A stretch of 64,000 bases of DNA, taken from a virus. Positions within the stretch are counted from its first letter, which is position 1. The number at the start of each line of letters is the position of its first letter. Under the pieces are notes generated by a model that made no database searches, was not told where the DNA came from, and saw only the letters and a program-made list of their open reading frames with translations. The stretch covers positions 1 to 64,000 of the IMG/VR virus record IMGVR_UViG_3300032893_001402. One strand, written 5' to 3'. Positions 7,138 to 13,912 of the stretch are shown piece by piece. The position numbers and the translations under genes were made by a program.

Positions 7138-7574
7138 ACCTTTCGGCCATGCTCAAAGCCGCTATGGCCGCTTGTAAACGCTATGGGCATCCCGTCTCCG
7201 ACAGTGAGTACGGCAGCTCTATAGGAGATGCCGTCTGGCGCGCTGCTACGAGGTTTGACCCTTCCCGTGGCATCAAGCCTACGACGTTGGCTGTCACTTA
7301 CGCGCTTAGAGCTTGCTCACGCTTGAAACGGCGCTTGGCCCGTGAACGTACGCGCATCCCATCATTGATCGAGGCTGAGATTGAGCCTCTATCTCGCGAG
7401 GCCACAGCCTCGGCAAATCTCTCGCGCGTAGACTTCGAGCTGTTATCGTATGTCGCCGCGAAGGGTCTAGGAGTTCAAACTGCCAAGGATCTCGGCATGC
7501 GCCCTGACCAGCTTCGAGAGAGAATCGACCGAATAAAGCTGCGCGTAAAGCAAGCCCACATGGAAGCCGGTTAA
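7068..7574 (+). CDS. Sigma-factor-like regulator
   Basis: The start is a GTG at 7068, set by GGGAGG seven bases upstream; the longer frame back to 6825 has no such signal. The product has 168 residues. Residues about 30-95 (AVWRAATRFDPSRGIKPTT, then RACSRLKRRLARE) resemble region 2 of sigma-70 proteins, where A-x-x-F-D-P-x-R-G is typical. A C-terminal helix-turn-helix (AKDLGMRPDQLRERI) resembles region 4. It overlaps the winged-helix gene, so the two are co-translated. It may be a phage sigma factor switching late genes, or a shortened relative that only binds DNA. Confidence 0.6.
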   Translation: MAQVSRSSISRCQKAEVEVKSSLDLSAMLKAAMAACKRYGHPVSDSEYGSSIGDAVWRAATRFDPSRGIKPTTLAVTYALRACSRLKRRLARERTRIPSLIEAEIEPLSREATASANLSRVDFELLSYVAAKGLGVQTAKDLGMRPDQLRERIDRIKLRVKQAHMEAG

Positions 7575-7694
7575 CTCCTATCTAAATGTGAAGCTTGTTG
7601 CTGGGGTGAAGTCTGCGGGAGGGCCGTCCTAGTTCGATTTTCTGCTCCGGTGCTGAAGCCGTGACGAGTTATTTTCACAGATATAACTTGTAAG

Positions 7695-7880
7695 TTAAAT
7701 GTCGCCCTTCTCTACTCTTCTGGCGGCTTGCAAAAGAATCTCGCGAGCCCACGTTGACGATTGACCGTTAGCGGCTCGGTCGATCTCTTCGCGCTCTGCC
7801 TTCGTAAGACGGATTCGCAGGGGCTTTGCGCGGAGGGCTTCGGGCGGAAGTCGCGGGCGTCCCATCTTGGCGGCTGTCAT
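7695..7880 (-). CDS. Small ribbon-helix-helix-like DNA-binding protein
   Basis: Start at 7880, where GAGGA lies 8 bases upstream. The 61 residues include GRPRLPPEALRAKPLRIRLTK, a basic beta strand, then AEREEIDRAA and a second helix STWAREILLQAARR. This is the order of a ribbon-helix-helix repressor such as an antitoxin or Arc-type protein. No toxin partner is seen beside it, so a phage repressor is more likely. Confidence 0.6.
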   Translation of the reverse strand: MTAAKMGRPRLPPEALRAKPLRIRLTKAEREEIDRAANGQSSTWAREILLQAARRVEKGDI

Positions 7881-8039
7881 TGGATCGTCCTCTAAGTTAG
7901 GAGGGGGACCGGAATCGTACACCGGCTCTACGCACTTTATCCCGGGTCGTGGCTGGCCGTGTCACAGCCCTTTGGACTCAACCCAGGTGGCGTGTGCTGC
8001 AATTACACTAGCCCCCCATAAACTCCGCTAGCACCTATC

Positions 8040-8288
8040 CTACTCTTCTTCCGGTCGAAAAAACGGAGCGTTATACTCCATGTAACGTCTCAGCGCTGCA
8101 ACCGCTTCTTTGGCCGTAGTAAAGCAGGTTGCTTTTTCTTCACCTTTAAGCACTAGCGGATACGGCCCCACATAAAGCCACCATCCATCCAACCAAGTCA
8201 ACGAAATAGAGCCCCTAGGCCAACCGCGAGCAGCATTCAGATACTCTCGCAGCGCTTCGTATTCCGATTCGTAATCAATTTTCTCCAT
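8040..8288 (-). CDS. Hypothetical acidic small protein
   Basis: These 82 residues follow a clear AGGAG before the ATG at 8288. The sequence is Trp- and Tyr-rich (SLTWLDGWWLYVGPYPLVL) with a helical N-terminus and a C-terminal helix. It appears to be a compact single domain. No family was recognised. Confidence 0.6.
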   Translation of the reverse strand: MEKIDYESEYEALREYLNAARGWPRGSISLTWLDGWWLYVGPYPLVLKGEEKATCFTTAKEAVAALRRYMEYNAPFFRPEEE

Positions 8289-8320
8289 TTTCGACTCCTA
8301 GGTTTTAATCCGTAGACTGC

Positions 8321-8633
8321 TCAGGCCTGTTGAATCTTTGGCAAGCTCTTGTTGAGCCATTCGGCCATGTCGAGAGCTTCGTTAACGTCGTCGAAGCAGC
8401 ACCAATGCCGCGCGACGATCCTGTCGACAATAATCGGTACATACCGAAGTTCTCCAGTTCCTTACCTGCCATTGCGATCATCGTGCCACCACTTGCTGCT
8501 ACGTGTGGAACGAATACGCGGATCGTCTGGAAGTAATTGCGAAGGGCACGGGCGACATAGAAGGCCTTAGCTCTGGTGCATCGGGGCTCACGATAACAGC
8601 CACCGGCGCTAATCGCGGATCGACGTTTGGCAT
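8321..8633 (-). pseudogene. Probably frameshifted small gene (two -1 shifts)
   Basis: A GGAG sits 9 bases before the ATG at 8633, which opens MPNVDPRLAPVAVIVSPDAPEL. That frame becomes poor and stops near 8499. The good coding sense moves to a second frame (FYVARALRNYFQTIRVFVPHVAASGGTMIA split over the join) and then to a third (IIVDRIVARHWCCFDDVNEALD), ending at the TGA 8321-8323. Both jumps are -1. Read together they give about 105 sensible residues, so either two bases are lost (mutation or sequence error) or frameshifting is used. The part SGGTMIAMAG recalls the serine region of SDH-type peptidases, but this is weak. Confidence 0.45.
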
Positions 8634-8668
8634 GGTTGCTGTCTCCAGAGATCAAAACTCAGGGAATG

Positions 8669-8905
8669 TCATAGCGGCTCGCCGGGTTCAACATCGGTTT
8701 TGAGGCTCGTGTACGGCTTCCCGTTTTTAAGGGGATCCAAACCAGCACTCAAAAGCCCCTCGATACTACCGTCTTGCTCTGAACCATAGATGTCAAGAGA
8801 CATTGTGCGCTCATCGATAAGGACCAGTACATACAGACCAAGAGTTCTTCGATGAATCTCGTCTGTAATTTGATCCATCGTAGCCAGATGCAATTCGACG
8901 CTCAT
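8669..8905 (-). CDS. Hypothetical small protein
   Basis: These 78 residues begin at an ATG that overlaps the upstream stop as ATGA. A central strand-rich core (GLYVLVLIDERTMSLDIYG) is followed by a short acidic tail. It seems to be one of the short phage proteins of the early or middle region. No family was recognised. Confidence 0.55.
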   Translation of the reverse strand: MSVELHLATMDQITDEIHRRTLGLYVLVLIDERTMSLDIYGSEQDGSIEGLLSAGLDPLKNGKPYTSLKTDVEPGEPL

Positions 8906-9297
8906 ATTACATACTCCGCAAGAGCCGATAAAGAGTGCTGAGTGATCCCCGGCAGGTCAAGTACGCTCTCCCAATATGAGCTATCCCAACACCGACAAAG
9001 CTTTCGTAGCGTTCGGCTGCAACGGCTGGCGTAAGGAACTGTGTCGAGAGCCTCATACAAAGCCATTTCGTCAGCATGACCGAGGCCTCTAGCGTCGGGC
9101 CAGAAGCCTAGTAGCGTGCTAAGGATCTTCGGAAGGTCTTTTATCTCGGCCATATTCGAGCGCAGAACCCCGATTACTAGAATCCTCCAAGGACAGCCCC
9201 CCATACCAGCTTCGATCGGATCGGCGTCAAAGTTAGGAGGAATTGTTCGCGCCTTTTCGGTTGCGATTAGCGCCGCGCTTCTTTCCAAGTATGCCAC
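8902..9297 (-). CDS. HhH-GPD DNA glycosylase-like protein
   Basis: The start is GTG at 9297, with AGGAG seven bases upstream, lying inside the end of the previous gene. The 131 residues keep the endonuclease III/MBD4 outline: PWRILVIGVLRSN near 36-48, a helical middle with FWPDARGL, and a helix-hairpin-helix VLDLPGITQHSLSALAEYV at the end. Known enzymes have a catalytic Asp soon after the hairpin (and often Lys in it); neither is obvious here and the protein stops right after the hairpin. It may be a minimal phage form, a binding-only relative, or a truncation. Confidence 0.6.
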   Translation of the reverse strand: MAYLERSAALIATEKARTIPPNFDADPIEAGMGGCPWRILVIGVLRSNMAEIKDLPKILSTLLGFWPDARGLGHADEMALYEALDTVPYASRCSRTLRKLCRCWDSSYWESVLDLPGITQHSLSALAEYVI

Positions 9298-9718
9298 TTA
9301 GCTTCTCCTTTTCGAGCAACCGACGTAGTTGCTTCGACGTTAAGTGTGCCGGCTCGGGGTATATTTCGGCATAGGCCCGTCCGGCTCGATCCGCTCTCAC
9401 TCGGTCGTTAATTCGCTCTTGTTCGATTCGTTCCAGCTCAATCCAAAAGCTGTTACTCTTGGCGCGTTTTGTGACCTCGGCCAACTTTTCAAGGTAGCTT
9501 ACGAAGTCGGCCTTTAATTCTAACATGCGATTCCGTAGGGAATCCGGCAATCCCAATTGCTCATCAATCGCCAGCAACAAATCAAGTTCGACCTCGCTGA
9601 TTGCCAATCCTCGGTATTCGATCGGCCCCGACTGCTTGCGCAGACGTAAATGTTTGAGCTTAGCCGGAGCGGTTTTTCGCCGTTGGCGAGGCTGTTTGCG
9701 CTGGCGCCTAGGGATCAT
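9233..9718 (-). CDS. Hypothetical helical protein, basic N-terminus
   Basis: The ATG at 9718 is preferred over a TTG at 9811 that would overlap the methyltransferase. The 161 residues start with a Gln/Arg/Lys-rich stretch and continue as charged helices with coiled-coil character (LEKLAEVTKRAK, IELERIEQERIND). The 3' end overlaps the next gene by 65 bases in another frame. No family was recognised. Position after a methyltransferase and primase suggests a DNA-metabolism accessory role. Confidence 0.5.
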   Translation of the reverse strand: MIPRRQRKQPRQRRKTAPAKLKHLRLRKQSGPIEYRGLAISEVELDLLLAIDEQLGLPDSLRNRMLELKADFVSYLEKLAEVTKRAKSNSFWIELERIEQERINDRVRADRAGRAYAEIYPEPAHLTSKQLRRLLEKEKLSGILGKKRGANRNRKGANNSS

Positions 9719-9728
9719 AGCAAGGCTT

Positions 9729-10904
9729 TCATCTAGTAATTCGGTGCCTGGATTTTCCCGCCAGATGCGCCAGGGCTGGTCGGCTAAATAGCTCCCCTTC
9801 AATTCTGACAATTGCGTTATTGCGCAGATAGGAGTCCGAAAGGTCGATCCCCCAACATCGTCGGCCTAACCCGATTGCTACGGCGGCGGTTGTCCCCGAT
9901 CCGATAAACGGGTCGAGAATAATATCTCCCGGTTGTGATCCAGCTAAGATACAGGGCTCTACAATTGCCGTCGGAAACGTCGCGAAGTGACCCCCTCGAT
10001 AGGATTGTGCCGCCGCGGTCCAAACCGATCGGCGATTTGGCAAGTCGCCGCTTCTCATCACTGACCCCGGTATAGCGTTCCCTGACGGCTTTTTACCGGA
10101 CGCAATTGCCTGACCTAGTGATCCAGACTTTCCGCTAACTACTCGCTCACACGGCTCGGCAGGGGTCTTAATTGCTTCGGCGTCATAATAATATCCCATC
10201 GATTTGGCGAGCAAAAATATATACTCGTGCGACTTAGTACATCGATTCTGGACACTCTCCGGCATGGGGCTAGGCTTGTGCCAGATAATGTCTTGGCGCA
10301 GTACCCAACCATCCGACTGCAAAGCTAGAGCAACCCGCCAAGGTATTCCCACGAGGTTTCCACTCGGCAACTGGATCTTTTGGCGACGCGCCTCAAAAGA
10401 TCCAGCATTGCTCGACTGCATTGAATTCAAACTTCCCGGGGGGCCGCCGTTATATGTATCCCCTAGATTCAGCCAAATTGTTCCATTGTCCCTCAGTACG
10501 CGCCTCACTTCAGCGAAGACCGCGACTAGCTTAGCTACGAATTCCTCGGGTGTTCGCTCGATCCCGATTTGTTTATCTTCGACTCGAAGCGCCCCGCAAA
10601 TTCCACAGACGGCCCCAAACGGCGAATCTGGTTCGCCGTTATTCCCCTTATTCTTACCTTGCTTGACGTTGCCCCCTGTGGCTCTCGACATATGGTTACA
10701 AGTCTTGTTACCACCTTCCCAAGTGCCTGTTCTATAATCTCGCAGGCCCCAGTAGGGCGGACTTGTCACGACACACTGAACCGATTGACTCGGCAGGCGC
10801 CGAAGTACGTCGATAACGTCGCCGCAATAGAGTCGGCAAAGACTACCCCCGTCGGTAGTTTGCCAAAATGGGACAAGTGGATTAGTCTCTGGTCGCTTCG
10901 GCAT
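9729..10904 (-). CDS. DNA methyltransferase, N4-cytosine type likely
   Basis: 391 residues. Motif IV TSPPYWGLRDY lies at 47-57, and the SAM-binding DPFIGSGTT comes near the C-terminus, with ILDPF before it and RCWGIDLSDSYL after it. This order (catalytic first, SAM last) is the beta class. SPPY rather than NPPY favours N4-cytosine methylation, though N6-adenine is possible. The middle holds NLGDTYNGG and a Cys pair (CGICG) that may bind zinc. No restriction enzyme gene is beside it, so self-protection against host enzymes or a regulatory role is likely. It overlaps the primase gene by 23 bases. Confidence 0.85.
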   Translation of the reverse strand: MPKRPETNPLVPFWQTTDGGSLCRLYCGDVIDVLRRLPSQSVQCVVTSPPYWGLRDYRTGTWEGGNKTCNHMSRATGGNVKQGKNKGNNGEPDSPFGAVCGICGALRVEDKQIGIERTPEEFVAKLVAVFAEVRRVLRDNGTIWLNLGDTYNGGPPGSLNSMQSSNAGSFEARRQKIQLPSGNLVGIPWRVALALQSDGWVLRQDIIWHKPSPMPESVQNRCTKSHEYIFLLAKSMGYYYDAEAIKTPAEPCERVVSGKSGSLGQAIASGKKPSGNAIPGSVMRSGDLPNRRSVWTAAAQSYRGGHFATFPTAIVEPCILAGSQPGDIILDPFIGSGTTAAVAIGLGRRCWGIDLSDSYLRNNAIVRIEGELFSRPALAHLAGKSRHRITR

Positions 10905-13125
10905 CCGCTACAACCTCACGATAGAGTTCCCGCATTCGATCCGTTAGTTTCCAGGCCTTAGGCAGCTTAATTTCCTCTCCCCGCTTATTAGTCGCTACTG
11001 GCTGAAATGACTTGACTGCCCCGATCTGGCTCAAGAATCGCATCAAGACGCGCTCTTTTTCTTCGCTGTGACCTGTCTTGCTCGCCAACTGCCTTAATTG
11101 CATTCCCCCCTCGCCGGCCTCGTAGAGCAGTTTCGTTAGCTGGAGGGTTCGACCGCGAGCCGTATCGAGGGCAACGGCTCTCACTCGGCGCATGACAAGC
11201 GGGTCCGAGACGGCTTTCTTACCAAGCACTGCCGCCATACACTTCGCAAGCCTCACGAGCTGCGAAACGAGACGCGCGGCAAACTCTCGCTCGGCCGATT
11301 CTTCCTGGCTGGTTGAGGGCCTGCCTCGCATGTAGGCTACGAATTTTCCGAGTAGGATAATTCGCCGTTTGGATTCTTCATCCATCTCGACTTGGGCCAA
11401 CAGCTCCGAAGCGCTCTTACGCAGATAATCTATGTATCCACCAGTTAAGCGCATTGCCGTCGCAAGGTCGGGATCATATTGAGATTGTAGCTGGCCGTTC
11501 GCCTCGCGAGTCACATTCCGATCGGCTCTGCTCGCTACGCGCATTAAAATCTCTTCCTCCAATTCGTCGTCAATCCCGTCCATAATCACGCAATCAAGAA
11601 ACCTCTCTCCTAGCTCGCTACTGTCGAGCCTGCGTAAGCTGGATGTTCCGCAAAGAATCATCGTCATGCGTATTCCTTCGTGGTCACGACTCACGCTCTT
11701 TTTCCGGTAGCTACTGCGCGAAGTCGTATCGTACAGGTCGCGGGCTTCGCTGAGGATCTGACCAAGATTTGGAGATTGTAGCAAGGTATCGGCGTCTTTA
11801 ATCACGAGAGTCTTGCCGGCGATAGCCGTAATAAGGCTATGGTCCTCTCCACCGTCGCCCCAGCCCGAATGAAACCCGCGTAAGGTACTTTTAGCGATTA
11901 CGTACTCTTTATTGACGCTGAGAGCTTCGCAAAGCGTCGATTTTCCCGTGCTTGGAGGAGCAACAATCTTGACCCAAAGCTGATCCCCCAGAAGCGTAGT
12001 GCTCACGACCGAAGCCAACATTGTCGCTAATGCCCGCTCTAACCCCTCGGTCCATTTAAGGGCCCTGCGCCAAGCCTGGGTTAGCTCGCGCCAGTCTCGA
12101 CAAGACAAGCATGTTAGATCGTCCGAACCCCCCTTACCTTCGGAAGATTCTCCCTTCCACTCGTCGGGGACAGGATGGATTTTGCCTAAGAGAGTTTGCA
12201 GGCCGGCAATCCTATCGCGCAATCGGAGCCCATTAGCAGTCAACAAATCCCGCACGTCGTAGCCGTCGGATAAGCTCGGATCGTGTCCACCTTCTCCCCA
12301 ACTGAGATATTCGATTCCCGCCGGTCGCAACTCCGGCTTAGCCCCTAACAAGATTTTGGCTGTGCGCCGCATGCCGAGGTAGCCGGCTCCCAAGAGCTGC
12401 TTACCGTTTGGGTCGGTCTTCGGATGATCGTTATCGAATAGCAACACAACTTGTTTACCAGCAACAAGTTGTAGCCAATTCGCAGAGAAAGACGAGCAGC
12501 CTGGGATCGCAATCACGTTGGCTCTGGCTGCCAGGCTATGGGTAACGTCAGAGGTCAAAAGCAATTCCCCATCCCCGCCATACTTTACGCGCTTTAGCAC
12601 TTCGAGCAGAGCCACCCCATCCCATGGCCCCTCGCAAATGTAGAGGATAGGTTTGTCAGAATCGTATTCATTCACGCCGTACGGGTATGTGTGCAGTCCC
12701 GATGTAGCGCGCAGAATCGCTTTCTTATCGCCTGGACCCTGCGCGTATCGGTAAAGAGTTCCGATCTCGCCGTTGATCTGGTAGCCCGGCACAAGCGGCA
12801 CCCCAAGAGGAGAGATTCTGACCCCCCAGAGCTTTAAGACTTCCGAGCTGAGGAGCTTGCGTTCGGCCACCAAATGACTAAGAGGCACGGCATCTGCTGA
12901 ACACATTTCCCAAAGCTGCCGGATAAACGTAATAGCGTTTCCCGATGCCCCACATTTCAGACAGCGCCAACGGCCCGTAGCTACCTCAACCGAAAACTTG
13001 TCAGCGCGCCCGCAGATAAGACAATCACCGTAGACGTTTGCTTCGTTTTCGCGATAACGCAACTCCGCGCCGTGGAATTGGTAAGGTCGAAGCGTCTGCG
13101 GAATCTGTAGGGCTACTTTGGGCAT
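10882..13125 (-). CDS. Fused primase-ATPase (zinc finger, Toprim, P-loop)
   Basis: 747 residues. A CHC2-like zinc ribbon has Cys35, Cys38, Cys55 and Cys58 (CLICG and CLKCG). A Toprim-like part spans about 160-300 (ILYICEGPWDGVALLEVL, then VVLLFDND). An ATPase part has Walker A APPSTGKST near residue 390 and Walker B TLVIKDADT, plus an arginine-rich sensor region (GTSSLRRLDSSELGERFL). The last 150 residues hold a winged-helix-like segment. The layout is that of phage primase-helicases, here with an AAA-type motor rather than a DnaB fold. A GAGG lies 9 bases before the ATG. It should prime and unwind DNA at the fork together with the family A polymerase. Confidence 0.85.
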   Translation of the reverse strand: MPKVALQIPQTLRPYQFHGAELRYRENEANVYGDCLICGRADKFSVEVATGRWRCLKCGASGNAITFIRQLWEMCSADAVPLSHLVAERKLLSSEVLKLWGVRISPLGVPLVPGYQINGEIGTLYRYAQGPGDKKAILRATSGLHTYPYGVNEYDSDKPILYICEGPWDGVALLEVLKRVKYGGDGELLLTSDVTHSLAARANVIAIPGCSSFSANWLQLVAGKQVVLLFDNDHPKTDPNGKQLLGAGYLGMRRTAKILLGAKPELRPAGIEYLSWGEGGHDPSLSDGYDVRDLLTANGLRLRDRIAGLQTLLGKIHPVPDEWKGESSEGKGGSDDLTCLSCRDWRELTQAWRRALKWTEGLERALATMLASVVSTTLLGDQLWVKIVAPPSTGKSTLCEALSVNKEYVIAKSTLRGFHSGWGDGGEDHSLITAIAGKTLVIKDADTLLQSPNLGQILSEARDLYDTTSRSSYRKKSVSRDHEGIRMTMILCGTSSLRRLDSSELGERFLDCVIMDGIDDELEEEILMRVASRADRNVTREANGQLQSQYDPDLATAMRLTGGYIDYLRKSASELLAQVEMDEESKRRIILLGKFVAYMRGRPSTSQEESAEREFAARLVSQLVRLAKCMAAVLGKKAVSDPLVMRRVRAVALDTARGRTLQLTKLLYEAGEGGMQLRQLASKTGHSEEKERVLMRFLSQIGAVKSFQPVATNKRGEEIKLPKAWKLTDRMRELYREVVADAEATRD

Positions 13126-13180
13126 GGCGTTTTTACCTCGGATTTTATCGAAATTCCTCTGGCGCGATTGTTAAACGGCG

Positions 13181-13193
13181 CCTATACTATAGG
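13181..13193. promoter_or_regulatory. Perfect palindrome between divergent genes
   Basis: CCTATACTATAGG is a 13-base palindrome in the 119-bp gap between the primase gene (leftward) and the H1-like gene (rightward). It contains TATACT, which could be a -10 box, so it may be an operator over a promoter. Confidence 0.4.
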
Positions 13194-13244
13194 AAGTCGA
13201 GCGCCGTTGCTCGCCAGCCCAGTTTCTATCTAGGAGCCCTTATC

Positions 13245-13832
13245 ATGCCAAAAGAGAAAAAAGAAAGCGGTCGTATGCGTCTATTTAAGGTTTTGGCCAA
13301 GCTGCCGGAGCACTCGGACGGCATTAGTTTGCGCGAAATCTACAAGCGGTTGAATGTCCCCTACGGAAGCGGGCAGCCGCCAATTCTGCTACGCGGAGAA
13401 GTCACCGCCAAGCGAGTTCGCTGCCAACTCGACCCCGATACAGACGCCAAAGTATACCGTCTGACAGCCCTCGGCCGCGAGCACTTGAAAGCCGGTAAGG
13501 TCAATTCGTACAGCAGGGAAAAGCACTTGGTTGCCCTCGGCCGCCCGTGGGACTCCAATCCCGACGGGACACCTAAGAGTAGCAAACCAAAAAAGAAAAA
13601 CCCGCGGAGCAAGAAACCTGCCCCCAATAAAGTCAACAAAGCCGAGTCTCCGGCCAAGAAACCCAAGTCGTCCCCCAAGAAAAATCCCAAGGCAAAGCCC
13701 ACTCCCAAAGCAGTGAAAGCAACGAAGCCGGCCCCTAAGGCGAAGAAAAAGCCGCCGCCAACTCCTAAGCCGGTGCAAGAGCCTCAAGTCGCCGAAGCTG
13801 CCGAGGCCGCTCCCGCCGCTGCTGTAGCCTAG
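13245..13832 (+). CDS. Histone-H1-like protein: small N-terminal domain plus Lys/Pro/Ala-rich tail
   Basis: The start at 13245 follows AGGAG; the longer frame from 13038 runs through the promoter gap. The 195 residues split in two. Residues 1-98 look like a winged-helix domain (MRLFKVLAKLPEHSDGISLR, then VYRLTALGREHLKAG). Residues 105-195 are a low-complexity tail of Lys, Pro and Ala (AKKPKSSPKKNPKAKPTPKA and similar), as in histone H1 and bacterial H1-like proteins. It probably binds and packs DNA without strong sequence preference. It stands alone on the plus strand with its own terminator, so it is likely made in large amounts. Confidence 0.75.
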   Translation: MPKEKKESGRMRLFKVLAKLPEHSDGISLREIYKRLNVPYGSGQPPILLRGEVTAKRVRCQLDPDTDAKVYRLTALGREHLKAGKVNSYSREKHLVALGRPWDSNPDGTPKSSKPKKKNPRSKKPAPNKVNKAESPAKKPKSSPKKNPKAKPTPKAVKATKPAPKAKKKPPPTPKPVQEPQVAEAAEAAPAAAVA

Positions 13833-13854
13833 GCGATCCGCGTTCCTCTCATTG

Positions 13855-13890
13855 GCCGCCCGCGGGATTTTAGATCCGCGGGCGGCTTTT
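13855..13890 (+). terminator. Rho-independent terminator
   Basis: GCCGCCCGCGG and CCGCGGGCGGC form an 11-bp GC-rich stem with a short A/T-rich loop, followed directly by TTTT. It ends the rightward H1-like gene 22 bases after its stop. There is no T-run on the other strand, so it seems one-directional. Confidence 0.9.
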
Positions 13891-13912
13891 GGTTTACAGT
13901 AACTCGTGCCAC

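Noticed and set aside
7930-8030. Possible second tRNA on the minus strand
   Set aside because: A D-arm-like stretch (TAGTGTAATTGCAGCACA) is there, but no acceptor stem and no T loop can be paired around it.
13038-13244. N-terminal extension of the H1-like gene
   Set aside because: It runs antisense over the primase start and through the promoter gap; AGGAG marks the ATG at 13245.
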